From: Odobenus rosmarus divergens
Taxonomy: Eukaryota; Chordata; Mammalia; Carnivora; Odobenidae
Reading direction: 5' to 3'
Length of the DNA stretch: 64,000 bases
NCBI RefSeq assembly: GCF_000321225.1
Contig: NW_004450401.1
Location: 4,687,307-4,751,306, forward strand
This document shows, piece after piece, positions 24,412-37,055 of the stretch. The position numbers were made by a program, and so were the translations under genes. The number at the start of each line of letters is the position of its first letter. The first letter of the stretch is position 1. The notes under the pieces are model-generated. The model had not been told where the DNA came from and did not search any database. It was given only the letters and a program-made list of their open reading frames with translations.

Positions 24412-25300
24412 CGATGCCATGCAATTTCCCAGAGGCCTGGAAAGTCTGCAGGGCCTCCCTTGTCCCTGCACAAGGACATCAGGGCTGAAACCCAGGCTTC
24501 CTTCTGCTTGCCAAGCCATGTGGCCTGGGGCTGGATCCCCTGGAGAAGCGCCCTTCTCTAATTTGTTCACCTGGAATGTTCACTCTTTCTTTTATGGGTA
24601 CAAAGCTACTAGCAGTGGCCGCAAATGCACAGTTCCCCTTCCTTCCCCATCACAGCCTCTGGGAAAGCAGCCCCAAAGTATGTCCCATCAGATCTGCAGC
24701 AGAAGGAGTGGATAGTGGAAGTGAAGAACAAGCAGGGGCAGGGGTCTGCGTGAAGCTGGGGTGGGGCAGGGAGGGATGGCCTGGGCAGAGCTGGGGCCTC
24801 TAGCTGGCCTCAAAAGGGACAATCACCAGGGAGTTTAATGAGGAGTTCTCTACCTTTCAAGTGACTTCCGGGAGGCCATTATTTAGTCTCCGTGACTTTT
24901 AAGGCTGTAAAAGGCTTCCCACCTCCTCTGTTTCTGTTCTCCTTCCCCTGACTTCCCCTCTGGGGGTGGGAAAGAATCTCATTCTCCAAACTCTCAGAAG
25001 AGACAGAAGATGAAAAGGATTAACTCTTTGCTGTAGCCTGTCCACTCTGCCTGGCAGCTGTGCACAGTGTGAGTGAGCCCTGCAGGCCTGAGCACAGTGT
25101 TCCGGGCCTCCCCTGGGCCGGAGGCAGGGATGGGCACCTGGGGAGTCCATGACATAGTCTCATGCCTAGAGCTCCCCACCCAGGGCCTACAAATGGCCAA
25201 AAGCTTCCATAAAGCCCAAGCGCTTGGTAAAGGAGAAATCAGACCATGGATGAAGGAGAGGAGGAAGGAAGAAACAGAGGGAAGAAAAGAAAACACAAAA
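24412..25300. other. Gene-free DNA
   Basis: I see no exon or recognised repeat except a purine-rich stretch near 25255-25320 just before the L1 block. Confidence 0.45.
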
Positions 25301-25304
25301 TAGA

Positions 25305-25667
25305 ATGGAAGAAAGAAAGGAAGAAAAAGCAGAAATAAAGAACCTGGACAACATTATGCTAAGTGAAAAAGCAGGGCATAAAAGACCATATATTATATGA
25401 AATGTCCAAAATAGGCAAATCTGTAGGGATAAAAATAGATTAGTAGTTGCTTGGTGGAGGGCAGGCAGGAATCAGGGTTTGGGAGATGATCACAGAAGGT
25501 TACAGGGTTTCTTCCGGGGGGTGGTGAAAATGTTCTAAAATTGGTTGCGGTAATGGTGGCACAACTCTGTGACTATACTAAAAACCAGTGAATTGTACAC
25601 TGAAATGGTTGAATTGCCTGGTACGTAAAGTATATCTCAATAAAACTGTTACATGGAAGGAAGAAAG
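25305..25667 (+). mobile_element. L1 3'-end fragment with probable target-site duplication
   Basis: About 25320-25652 follows the L1M 3' end ('aacattatgctaagtgaaaa', 'tgaaatgtccaaaataggca', 'gaattgtacactgaaatggt', 'tatctcaataaaactgtt'). Purine-rich near-duplicates atggaagaaagaaag (25305-25319) and atggaaggaagaaag (25653-25667) flank it. It ends about 6 bp before the 5' end of the next L1. Confidence 0.78.
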
Positions 25668-27670
25668 ATTGAAGGCGGTCCAAGATGGTGGCATAGGAAG
25701 ACCCTGAAATCACCTCCACCAATGGACACACCCAGTCTGTAACCCATAGTTACATATGGAACAATTCCTGCTGAAAAAGAATGGAAAAGTAGTGGAACAT
25801 TTCCCTCCACAAGGGATAAAAGGGCCACATCAAAACAGGTAGGAGAGGTGGAGACGTGATCTCACCAAAAACCTCAACCCTGGTGGGATAATTCACAATA
25901 AAGAGAGATCTTGTGGGTCTGGAATCTCTCTCTGAGGAGAGAGGGGTTTGTGCCCCACACTGGGCACCTCAACCCTTGGTACCCGCACTGAAGAGATGAG
26001 GCCCCCAAAACATCTGGCTTTGGAAACCAATGGGCCTTATGTCCAGGAAACCCGGGGCCGGGGCGGGGTGTCTGTGGAGATCTGAGATACTCCTTCTGAG
26101 GGGCTCCTGCACAGACTTGCCCATCCTAGGACAGTGGGAAGGAAGAAGTTTGAGAGGTGACTGGATTATATGTGGAGGAGGTGCATTTACCAGAGGGGTG
26201 GAGGACAGTTGGGACTCTCTTTGGGGACAGAGGTGCTGGTGAGCAGCATTTTTGCACTCTCCCTTTACCTTGCTAGCAAGGTAGGTATGCACAGACACAG
26301 CTTTGCTAAAGCCTTGGGTGCGCCTGGCCCCCAGCACTCTCTCTCTGCCTCCCTAGAGCCATAGGCATGCCCTGGCCTCAACACTTTCCAACAGCCTTGC
26401 TGAAGCTGGTGGGTGAGGGCAGCCCACAGGGGACACCGTTGATCCCCTGGCCCTTGTGGCCTGAGGTGCTTGTGTTTATTGGCCCCCTGGGACCATAACA
26501 ATTGGAAAGACAGTTCTGGGCAGGCTTTCACACCCAGGGCACTGTTTCAACTCCAGTCTGCCTCTGAAAAAGATCTATCTCCTTGTCCTGGAGCTTCAAT
26601 CTGAGGGACAGGCTTCAGGTTTGCCAGACATCTAGAGGCTATAGAGGCACTCTGAGGGAATGTAGGCAGGGAAATAGCATCTTTGAACCTTCCCTTGGCC
26701 TTCACACAGCTCACTGTTATCTCTTAGAAAAGAGCTTATACATTTGCCTGAAGCCCTGATTTTTCCAAGAGTTGCCCACAGGACACCTCTAGATTTCCTG
26801 GTCTGGAGGCCGGCAAAGTTTACAATTGCAGTCCCATGGAACTATATATATTTGCATACTTAAAAAGCTGCTACCTAAGGATCTGGCTTCCAATCAGACT
26901 GAAAGTAGGTGCTGCCTGTGATTACTCCCTTTGGAACACTGGCAGGACTTGGCACACCCTCAACCACAGAGGTCTAGCAAGAATAAATCAGGCTACTCAG
27001 AGAGTCACAAAGGTGTGAGGGACAACAAGAGCTAGGGCAAGGTTGAACGATAAGGTTCATTTCCTACACAAGGCCACTCTTTCAAGACTGGGAGAGGTAG
27101 TTGTTTTGACTAATACATAGAAACAAACACAGACAGGCAAGCAAAATGAGAAAACAGAGGAATATGTTACAAATAAAAGAACAAGACAGAATCTCAGAAA
27201 AAGATTTTAATGAAACAGAAATAGTAATCTACCTGTTAAAGATTTCAAGGTAATGGTCATGAAGATTCTCAATGAACTTAAGGAGAAGGATGGATGGACA
27301 CAGTGAGAACTTCAACAAAGAAACAGAAAATGTAAGAAAGTACCAAACAAGTCACAAAGCTGAAGAATACAATAATGGAACTGAAAAATACACTTGAGGG
27401 GCCAACAAGAGACCAGACGAAGCAGGTGAATGGATCAGTGACCTGGAAGACAGGGCAGTGGAACTCACCAAGAGCAGCAAAAAGAAAAAAGAATTTTAAA
27501 AAGTGAAGATAGTTTAAGGGACTTATGGAAGAACATCAAGCAGAATAACATTTGCTTTATAGGGGTCCCAGAAGGAAAAGAGGGAAAGGGGCAGAAAACT
27601 TATTTGAAGAAATAATGGCTGAAAATGTCTCTAACTTGGCGACAGAAACACTTAGTTCAGGAAGCCCAGG

Positions 27671-27903
27671 GAGTTTTGTTTTGTTTTGTTTTTAAGATTT
27701 TATTTATTTGACAGACAGAGAGAGAGAGAGTACAAGCAGGGGGAGCAGCAGGCAGAGGGAGAGGGAGAAGCAGACTCCCTGCTGAGCAAGGAGCCTGATG
27801 TGGGACTGGATCCCAGGACCCTAAGATCATGACCTGGGCTGAAGACAGATGCTTAACCGACTGAGCCACCCAGGTGTCCCATGAGCCACCCAAGCGCCCC
27901 TGC
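27671..27903 (-). mobile_element. CanSINE insertion with a duplicated head
   Basis: An antisense CanSINE lies within the L1 ORF1 region. At its end the head complement occurs twice in a row: gagccacccaggtgtccc and then gagccacccaagcgcccc (about 27862-27900). This indicates a short tandem duplication of the SINE 5' end. Confidence 0.9.
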
Positions 27904-28530
27904 CAAGAGAGTTCTAAATAAGACGAAACCAAAGAGAATAACACTAAGACACATTATAATTAAAATGTCAAAAATTAAACAGAGAATCTTAAAAGGAGTA
28001 AGAGAAAAAAACAACTTCTTGCATATAAGGGAACCCACATAAGACCATAGCTGTTTTTTCAGCAGAAACTTTGCAGGCCAGGAGAGAGTGGCATGATATA
28101 TTCAAAGTGCTAAGAGGAAAAAAATCTTCTGACCAAGATTACTCTACTCGGCAAGGTTATCATTCAGAATTGAAGGAGAGATAAAAAGAATTTTCCAGAC
28201 AAGCAAAATCTAAAGGGATTCATCACCACTAAACTGACCTTACATGAAATGTTAAAGGGATTTCTTCAAGCTGAAAAGAAAAAGCACTAACTAATAATGA
28301 GAAAACATACAAGAGTAAAAATCTCACCAGTAAAGGTAGATTAACCACTTATAAAGCTAGTATAAAGGTTAAAAGATAAAAGCAGCAAAACTAGCTGAAG
28401 CTATTAATGATTAGTTAAGGGATACCAAAATAAAAGAAAGTAAATATAACACGAAAATCATAAAACATGGGGGGAATATAGAGTTTTTAGAATGCATTCA
28501 AATTTAAGTTGTTATCAACTTAAATAAGAC

Positions 28531-28549
28531 ATATATATATATATATATA
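28531..28549. repeat. Short (AT)n microsatellite
   Basis: About nine AT units lie inside the L1 inter-ORF region. Confidence 0.85.
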
Positions 28550-28942
28550 CACTGTTCTATGTGAACCTCATGGTAGCCACAAAGCAAAAACCTATAGTAG
28601 ATACACAAAACATAATGAGAAAGGAATCTAAACATAACCCTAAAGAAAGGCATCAAACCACAAAGGAAGAGAACAAGAGGGGAAAAAAAAAAAACAGAGG
28701 AACTATGTGCCAGAAAACATCTGACAAAATGGCAGTAAGTACATAACAATAATTAAGTGTAAATGGACTAAATTTTCCAATCAAAAAACACAGAGTGGCT
28801 GAAAGGATAAAAATAAGACAACTATATATGCTGCTTACAAGAGACTCACTTCAGATATAAGTACACACACAGACGGAAAGTGAAAGAGTGAACAAAGATA
28901 TTCCATGGGAATGGAAAGAAATCTGGTTTAACTATATCAGAC

Positions 28943-29172
28943 AAAATAGACTTTATTTTATTTTTATTTTAGAGAGAGAGAGCATGCATGCCTGAGTTGG
29001 GTGGGTGGAGGGGCAAAGGGAGAGAGAAAATCTTAAGCAGGCCACACACCCAGCACGGAGCCTGATATGGGGTTTGATCTCAAGACCTTGAGATCATGAC
29101 CTGAGCCAACATCAAGAGTTGGACGCTTAACCAATTGAGCCACCCAGGCGCCCCAAAATAAAATAGACTTTA
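28943..29172 (-). mobile_element. CanSINE insertion in L1 ORF2
   Basis: An antisense CanSINE of the older type (with 'atcaagagttggacgcttaa') has head complement 'gagccacccaggcgcccc'. The 13-bp sequence aaaatagacttta occurs at 28943-28955 and 29160-29172, duplicating L1 sequence and so dating the SINE after the L1. Confidence 0.94.
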
Positions 29173-29569
29173 AAGCAAAGACTGTAATAAAAGACGAAGA
29201 AGAGTGTTACATCATGATAAAGGGGTCAAACCAACAAGATGATAACATTTATAAATATTTATGTGCCAACACAGGAGCACCTAAATATATAAAACAAATA
29301 CAAACAGAACTACAGGGAGAAATTGACAGTAATACAATAATAGTAGGGGATGTTAATACCCCACTTTCATCAGGGGATAGATCATCCAGACAAAAAACCA
29401 TTAAGGAAACACTGGCCTTAAATGACACATTAAACCAGATGGACTTAAACGATATATACAAAATATTCTGTCCTCAAACGCAGAATATACGTGCTTTTCA
29501 AGTGCATATGGAATATTCTCCAGGTTAGATTACATGTTAAGCCACAAAACAAGTCTCAATAAATTTAAG

Positions 29570-29804
29570 AAGATTGAAATCACTGTTAACAATAGAGAAC
29601 AAACTGAAGGTTGGAGGGAAGGTGGGTGGGGGATGAGCTAAATGGGTGATGGGTATTAAGGAGGGTGCTTGTGGTGATGAGCGCTGGGTGTTGCATGTAA
29701 GTAACAAATCACTAAATTCTGCTCCTGAAACAAATATTGCACTATATGTTAACTACTAGAATTTAAACAAAAATTTGAAGGGAAAAGAAAAAGACTGAAA
29801 TCAC
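29570..29804 (+). mobile_element. Truncated carnivore-type L1 3' end nested in the older L1
   Basis: About 29584-29790 reads 'gggtattaaggagggtgctt', 'gatgagcgctgggtgttgca' and 'aatattgcactatatgttaa', the same 3' UTR type as at 47518-47846. Near-identical 14-bp duplications aagattgaaatcac (29570-29583) and aagactgaaatcac (29791-29804) flank it. Confidence 0.85.
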
Positions 29805-31406
29805 ATCAAGCATCTTTTCTGACCACAGTGGTATGAAACTAGAAATTAATTACAAAGAAGAAAACTGGAAAAATCACAAATATATGGAGATTAAACAACA
29901 TGTTACTAAACAGCCAATGGGTCAATGAAGAGATCAAAGGGGAAATTAAAAAAAAAAATACCTTGAGACAAATGAAAACGGAAACACACAATCCAAAATC
30001 TGGGGGATGCAGCAAAAGCAGTTCTAAGGTGGAAATTCTTAGGGATACTGGCCTACCTCAAGAAACAAGAAAAATCCCAAATAAATAATCTAAACTTACA
30101 CCTAAAGAAACTAGAAAAAGAAGAACAGATGAAGTCCAAAGTTAGTAGAAGGAAGGAAATAATAAAGATCAGAACAGAAATAAATGAGACTAAAAAAAAT
30201 AGAAAAGATCGATGAAAATAAGAGTTGGTTCTTTGAAAAGATAAACAAAATGGACAAACCTTTAGCTAGACTAATCAAGAGAAAAAGGGAAAAGGCTCAA
30301 ATAAGTGAAATCAAAAATGGAAGAAGAGAAGTTACAACTGATGGCATAGAAATACAAAGGATTATAAGAGACCGCCAAGAACTATTATATGCCAACAAAT
30401 TGGACAAACTGGAAGAAATGGATAAATTCCTAGGAACATACAATCTTCCAAAACTGAACCATGAAGAAACAGAAAATCTGAATAGACTAATTACTTTACC
30501 AATTATTAAAGAGATTGAGTCAGTAATCAAAAAACTACCCCCTGCCCCCCCAAAACTCCCAACAAACAAAAGTCCAAAGCCACACAGCTTCACTGGTGAA
30601 TTCTACCAAGCATTCAAAGATTTAATACTTATTCTTCTCAAATGCTTCCAAAAAACTGAACAGGTGGGAATACTTCCAAACCCATGTTAAGGCCAACATT
30701 ACCCTGATCCAAAACCAGACCAGGACACTACACAAAAAAAGAAATTACAGGCTAATATCCCTGATAAACGTAGATGCAAAAATTGTCAACAAAACATTAG
30801 CAAATCCAATTTAATAATACATTAAAAGGACCGTACACCATGATCAAGTGGGATTTATTCCAGGGAAGGAAGCATGGTTCAACATTTGCATATCAATCAA
30901 TGATGACACGCACAAAAAGTATAAAAGTCATATGATCATCTCAATAGATGCAGAAAAAGCATGTGACAAAATTCAGTATCCATTTATGATAAAAAAAAAA
31001 CCTCTCAACAAAGTGGGTATATGAGGAACATACCTCAACATATTAAAGGCCATATATGACAAACCCATAGCTTACATCATACTCAACAGTGAAAAGCTGA
31101 AAGCTCTTCCTTTAAGGTCAGGAACAAGACTTGGATGCCCACTCTTGTCATTTTTATTCAACATTATATTAGAAGTCCTAGCCACAGCAGATAGGCAAGA
31201 AAAAGAATTAAAGGCATTCAAATTGGAAAGGAAGAGTAAAACTGTCACTTCTTGCAGATGACATGATAATGATATACAGAAAACCTGAAAGATTCCACCA
31301 AAAAACTGATATAAATGAATTCAGTAAAGTCACAGGATATAAAATCAATATACAGAAATCTGTTGCATTTCTATACAGTAATAATGAAGTAGCAGAAAGA
31401 AAAATT

Positions 31407-31668
31407 AAGAAAGCAATCTATTTAGGGGCACCTGGGTGACTCAGTCAGTTAAGCGTCCGACTCTTGGTTTTACCTCAGGTCATGATCTCATGGGTCATGC
31501 GATCAAGCCCTGAGTTGGACTCCATGCTCACATGTGTCTACTTGGGATTCTTTGCCTCTCCCTCTGCCTCTCCCCCCACTTGCATTCGCGTATGCATGCG
31601 CGTGCTCTCTCTCTCTCTCAAATAAATAAATAAAATCTTTAAAAAAAAGAAAGAAAACAATCTCTTTA
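31407..31668 (+). mobile_element. CanSINE insertion in L1 reverse-transcriptase region
   Basis: A sense CanSINE at 31425-31650 has head 'ggggcacctgggtgactcag' and an (aaat)n-poly(A) end. 18-bp near-duplications aagaaagcaatctattta (31407-31424) and aagaaaacaatctcttta (31651-31668) flank it. Confidence 0.94.
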
Positions 31669-32116
31669 ACAATCGCATCAACAAGAATAAAATACCTAGG
31701 AATAAATTTAAGCAAGATGGTGAAAGACCTGTACACTGAAAACTATAAAATACTAACAAAAGAAATTGAAGAAGATATGAATAAATGGAAAGATATTCCA
31801 TGCTCATGGATTGGAAGAATTAATATTGTTAAAATGTCCATACTACCCAAAGCAAGGTACAGATTCAATGCAATCTGTATTAGAATTCCAATGGCTTTTT
31901 TCACAGAACTAGAACAAATAACCCTAAAATTTGTATGGAAGCACAAAAGACTTTCTCTAGCCAAAGCAATCTTGAGAAAGAAAAACAAGGTTGGAAGTAT
32001 GACACTCCCTGGTTTCAAGCTATACTACTAAGCTATAGTAATCAAAACAGTATGGCATTAGCATAACATTAGACACATAGATCAACGGATCCAGAATAGA
32101 GAGCCCAGAAATAACC

Positions 32117-33574
32117 AACCCCTAAGCAGTGGTGGGGCAGGACTCATACTGGGGCTCCCTAGTTCCACCCCAGAAGCAGAACACCCCAACAGCCTTGTGG
32201 TGTGATGGCCAGGCACAGAGGGTAGAGGTGACAAAGTGGCCAGTGGGATTCCAGTGTGCTGGGGGGTGGGCCGGCCAGGGCCCTTTGTTGGGGGTGAGTT
32301 GCTCCAGGCACCTTTGCAAAAAGCACCGTAAAGGCTGTCAAGAAATGTTGGAATCAGTGTGCCAAAAGCTTAGACTACTTTAGAACCGAGATGATACAGG
32401 GAAACAAATTTGGGCTCTTAGCTAGGCAAGCTATGGGAAACTTCCTGCCTGAGCAACACTCCTTCTTAGGAAGAGTGTGTGCATGGCTCATGGGGCTCTT
32501 TCACTCCTGTGGGTACTGCAGCTTCATCTGCTGAGGCTGGGCTTGGAGCAGCAGATGAAGTCAGCCCCGCACTCTCCTGAACCCCCAACCTCTGGCCAAA
32601 CCATGACATGCTGTGGAAGCCTAATGGACAGCATCGGGTTGTCAGGAACTGTGGACTCCCCCACTCCCCCTGACTCAGAAGCTCACTTTCTGTGTCCTTG
32701 GCACAAGTGACCTCACCTCTCTGGGCTGGTGTGTAACACAGCCAGGGGGAGGGGCCAGGTTACTGTTCGGGGCCTCTTCCCTCTCCAAGACTGATTCAGA
32801 GCGTGTGGTTGGGTTCTATTGTGAGGCCTGCCCTGACACCACTATTTAGAGGGAGGCCCGTTGTGATGTCCAAATTAGAAAGGGGAACCAGGGATTTCTG
32901 AGCTCCCATTTGTTCCTGCAACTTCCCTCACTGAGTTTTGGTTTCCTGATCTCTGAAGTGGAGGCAGTATTATTTACCTCTTAGGGCTCTTGGGGAACTA
33001 AAACTAGATATTCACTCACGCATGCCACCATGCCCCTGACCCAGCCCCATTCAACAATATTACTGTGCCTATCCTAGTAGGGATACAGCAGTGAACAACA
33101 CAGGCATGGGCCTGCCCTTGGGGAGCGTACCCTTGGGGGTGCAGACCTGAAATGCAGAGAATGCATCAAGAGGAATAAGACAGTCTGGGCTGAGGCCAGG
33201 GGGCGTGGAGGACAAGGCCTGGGAGGTCAGGATAAGAACTTGGGAGCATCAGGAGGGACGGCGCATAGTCCCACTTCCACGTGGAAACCCGCTCTCTGGC
33301 TGCAAAAGGAGAGCCGATAGGAGGGGTCGGGTGGACAGCTGCCACGGGACCTCTGAGGAGAAAGCTGGCTGGAGGGGTGGGGGCCCCTTGGCTCCCTTTG
33401 CACCTCTTCTCCCAGGGTCTTTCCTGATCTCTGGCTCCAGCCTCCAGGCGCTCTGCAGGAATGCGGAAATGCCATGCCCACGAGCGACTGCTGATACTCC
33501 AGGTGCTTATGAATATTATCTCCCCGCCCTGGGAGATTACCCAGAGCAAGCCAGTGTGTGGGAAAAGGACCCAA
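32117..33574. other. Gene-free DNA downstream of HRH2
   Basis: I recognise no gene. An old repeat-like segment near 33040-33130 ('attcaacaatattactgtgc', 'ggatacagcagtgaacaaca') has the order of a common ancient mammalian interspersed repeat. A 26-bp sequence at 33024-33049 recurs exactly at 34677-34702. Confidence 0.45.
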
Positions 33575-33720
33575 GAGCCCTGGGCAGGGGTCCAAAGTAC
33601 TGGGTCTGTCACCGGCCCCTCCTGAGCTTGCGTTGCGCCTCAGATAAGTCACTTGCTTCCCAGTGATCTTAGTTCCCTCATCTGGTATCAATGGGACTAG
33701 TACCGAGTCTGGACTAAATT
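33575..33720 (-). repeat. MIR relic
   Basis: The stretch has the reverse-complement MIR order: 'cagataagtcacttgcttcc' followed by 'tagttccctcatctggtatc'. Confidence 0.5.
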
Positions 33721-35309
33721 CAAGTCCAGACAGTGTTTTACTGTAGAAAGACCCCAAACTTTAGGGTCAGATAGGCTCAGACTGGAATCCTTGCTTGAAT
33801 TTGAGGCTATGTGGTCCGACGCTGACCACTTTGCTTCTGGAAGCCTGCAGCTGGCTGGGGGCCCACACTTTGAGAAGCACTGCCCTAGAATAACATCCCT
33901 CAGGGAGGACAGCCTCTGATCTGCTCACTTCTATGCCCCGAGCAGGGCTGGGCTTATAGCAAATCCTCGCTGGGTGCCTGGGGATCCTGGGCTCGGAGTG
34001 GTCTGTTTTGGCTGTGACTGAAGTGGGTGGAGGGCGGGTGTGGGTCAGGGGATGTTGGCAAGAAACAGATCAGGAGGAGGGTAGGGCTTCTAATGCCAGG
34101 CAAGGCGTTGGGACTTGGGGTCACTGAACACAGTCCCCAGAGATGTCCACATCCTCACCGCTGGAATCTGAGCACGTTACCTTCTGTGGCAAAAAAAAGG
34201 ACTTAATCATATCTCTGATTAAGTTAAGGAATGTGGGATGGGGCGATGATCCTGGATTATCCTGGTGGTCCCTAAATATAGTCACAAGAGCCCTTCTAAG
34301 AGAGTGGCAGGAGATTTGGCTGCAGATGGGGGAAGGAGTTGTGACAAAGGAAGCAAGAGGGGAAAGATGTGAGAAAGGGCTCATGAGCCAAGGGGAGCAG
34401 GTGGCCCCCAGAAAAGGCACGGAAAAGGCACGGAAAGAGATTCTCCTCTGAAACCTCCAGGAGCAACCAGCCCTGCCAGCACCTTGGTCTGAGACTCCTG
34501 ACCTCCCAAACTGTAAGGGAATCCATCTGCCTTGTTTTTGGCCACCGAGTATTACAGCAGCCCTAGGAAATGAATGCAGGCCGATATCCAGCAGGAGTGG
34601 TGGAGGTCACTGGGGAGGGCACATGGCCAGAGAGGTGACAAGGGCCACTCTCTCCAGGAGTCTCCCCTTGGCTGGCGCCACCATGCCCCTGACCCAGCCC
34701 CACCCTGCCCCAAGGGCAGGCCCAGTTAGGCCCTTCAGAATTCTCCACTCAGAGCGACACCTCCACCCCCCCTAACCCCCCCCACCCCCGCCCCAGCAGG
34801 GATAAGGGCCTTCGGTCAGGTCAAGGCTGATTTTTGTCCCCAGATGGAAAGTAGAAAGGACATGTTATCAGTCATCAGGGAAACTGGGAGCCAACCTCAT
34901 GGAGGGCCACATGAGGCCCTGATACCCTGGCAGTCTCAGTGGGAAAATCAACCTCTGGCTGTTCGTGGCCTCCTTCACCCCCCACCCAGGCCCCCCACCA
35001 GTCCAACTGGTTCACCATCCTCCTCTGTCCAACCCCTCTGCTCACTGTTTCTGGGGCCTGGAGGACAGAGCATGGCCACGGCCGCACAGGACATGTGCTC
35101 TGAAGGCCCTGGCTCCGTGGCTGCCGTGTGTGACCCAGGCAGGCCCAACCTCTCAGCTGGCCTCAGCCTCATAGCTCCCCCCCCGCCACACGGTGGCCGT
35201 GAAGATCGGAAGAAAAGGTGGGCGTTCATGGTCCACAGTGTGCCCCGCACCCAGAGGACAGCCAATCAGGGGGGCTGCTATTTCTGTTGTTGCTTGGAAC
35301 GTGGCTTTG

Positions 35310-35460
35310 GCTGACTCACTAGCTTGTGTCCCTTGGGTAATTTATTTATCTTTTCTGAGCCTCAGTTTTCCCATCTGTGAAGTGGAGCTTAAACAAGCAT
35401 AGGGTTGTGGGGAAAGTGAAATGAGGTCATAAGTCCAAAGGGTCCAGTACCACCCTGGAT
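35310..35460 (-). repeat. MIR relic
   Basis: 'gtgtcccttgggtaatttat' followed by 'tgagcctcagttttcccatc' and 'tgtgaagtgga' is a reverse-complement MIR core. Confidence 0.65.
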
Positions 35461-36599
35461 GAATAAGGTCTTTTCCTGTCTGCATTTAAGGCTCAGCTTG
35501 GGGTTCTGCTCCCTGGGATGGGCTCCCTGGGCCATGCACCGCCTCCTCTGGGCGCCCAGCACACTGGGTTTCAGTCCTTGGCATGTGCTGCACTGAGCTG
35601 CTGCCCATCTACTCTTCAACTAGACCATGAGCAATGACAGGTGGCGAGACCTGGGGTGGGGGTTTGCTTTATTTCCCTTTGCACCCTTAGCACCCAGCCC
35701 AAGGGTGGGGATAGGATGCCCACAGAATGATTATACATGGAAACAATGGCCAACGTGTACAGCGGGCACCCACTGGGTGCCCGAGGAGCGTCAGCTGTTG
35801 TTGCTAAGTGCTTATTGAATACAGTTCTCTATGGATTAGGGGTGAAAGCAGCCTCTTCACCAGGGGGTCACACTGGTAAGAGCAGCGGAAAGTGGCATGC
35901 ATGACTAGACTGAATGGTGTCAACAGCCTTCTACCGGGTCTACTCTCTGTGGTTTGTTCTTTGTTTGTTTCGTGATCTAACTTAGCTTTGTGCTCGAGGC
36001 TGCTTCCTGAATGGGGGAGGGAATGGGGAAGGACATGGTCAGAGGGGGCCTTACCCATCAGGGCCGGATGTGGAAGGCTCCAGATCTCCATTTTGGAGAG
36101 ACATTGCTCGGTGGTTTGGAGGATGGATTTGAGAGGGAGAGTCTCAAGGTTAGGAGCTGGAGGCAGGAGCAATGAGGCTTGTTCCAGAAGGCTGGCAGTG
36201 GAGGGGTGGAGGGCCCGGGACCCAAGTCTATGGCAGGACACTCCACACCTGGCTGCTGCAAGGACCAGAGGGGACATGAGGCCCAGGGGTCTGGCTGGGC
36301 AGTTTTGCTCCCACAACGCTCCACAGGGACCAGAACCGAGAAGGTGTGGGGCTGCGGCATTCGCCCAAGCTTTTCTCGAGTCTGATGCTCAATTATTGAG
36401 AGGATACAAGTGTCCCATTGGGGCTGTAGAGACTGTTCACATCTCTTGACTCACATGGGCATCAGGCAACCCTGGGAGGTGAGCAGGGCAGGCTGCATGA
36501 GGACAGACCCCACCCCCTATGAGATGAGGAAACAGAAGCCCAAGAGGGGCAGGGACTTGCTCACACCAAGGAGGGAGGGAGAACAGAGCTGAGAGCGGG

Positions 36600-36785
36600 A
36601 CTATGCAGTTGACTTTCCATGCCTGTGCATCAGAACAAATGCCCAAAATGTCATTTCTGCATCCTCGGGACTCAGCACAGTTCCCAGCATGTGGTGGGAA
36701 GTTGATAAAGGTTTGCAAATGAGTGGACAGACGGACGGATGGACAGATGGATGGATGGGTGGGTGGGTAGGTGGGTGGGTCGGTC
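36600..36785 (+). repeat. L2-type end followed by (GGAT/GGGT)n
   Basis: 'cagcacagttcccagcatgt' followed by 'tttgcaaatgagtgg' looks like an L2 3' end. A tetranucleotide run of ggac, ggat and gggt units follows at about 36724-36782. Confidence 0.6.
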
Positions 36786-37055
36786 ACACAGACCTGCACT
36801 CTGGGAGGCAAAGGCATGGTCTGTGGGAAGAGTAAGGAAAGCAACATTTGTTGAGCACTTTCATGTGCCAGGCGTTCTACCAGCGCCCTTTCACTCAGCC
36901 CTCTCCTCAGCTAGAGTGCCCGTAGACCGGTCAACGTATTCTCCATGCTGTGGCTGAGCTTCCTCAGCGCCCCTCAGGTTTCTAGTGGGGTTTCCCTCAA
37001 TACCTGGCATTGCCTTTGCCATCAGTGCATGTATCTACATCTCATTCCAATCCTG

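Larger units (their letters stand above)
25674..32116 (+). mobile_element. Old L1 with 5' end present and 3' end missing; frames broken
   Basis: It begins with an L1M-type 5' UTR ('ggcggtccaagatggtggca'), followed by an ORF1-like region (about 27100-28300) and ORF2: endonuclease-like part (about 28750-29550), linker and reverse transcriptase (about 30180-32040). The RT active-site LADD is encoded at 31251-31262, but in a different frame from the 168-codon stretch at 30184-30690, so the gene is frameshifted. Stops are frequent. Three CanSINEs and a young L1 tail lie inside. The element stops near 32116 and lacks the rest of ORF2 and the 3' UTR. It is not a functional transposon. Confidence 0.85.

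Noticed and set aside
30184..30690. 168-codon open frame as an independent gene
   Set aside because: It is an ORF2 remnant of the old L1. It is out of frame with the RT active-site segment and interrupted downstream.
33227..33757. Overlapping 150-176 codon frames on both strands
   Set aside because: No domain, signal, or splice context; both strands are open over the same GC-rich DNA, and a MIR overlaps the end.
35804..36316. 170-codon minus-strand frame as the terminal exon of long HRH2
   Set aside because: I could not link it in frame to the donor at 37951 with a convincing acceptor, so it is not claimed.
36437..36592. Acceptor near 36590 as the missing HRH2 terminal exon
   Set aside because: A CTCTCAG acceptor is present on the minus strand, but joining in phase gives a stop after only a few codons, shorter than the known extension.
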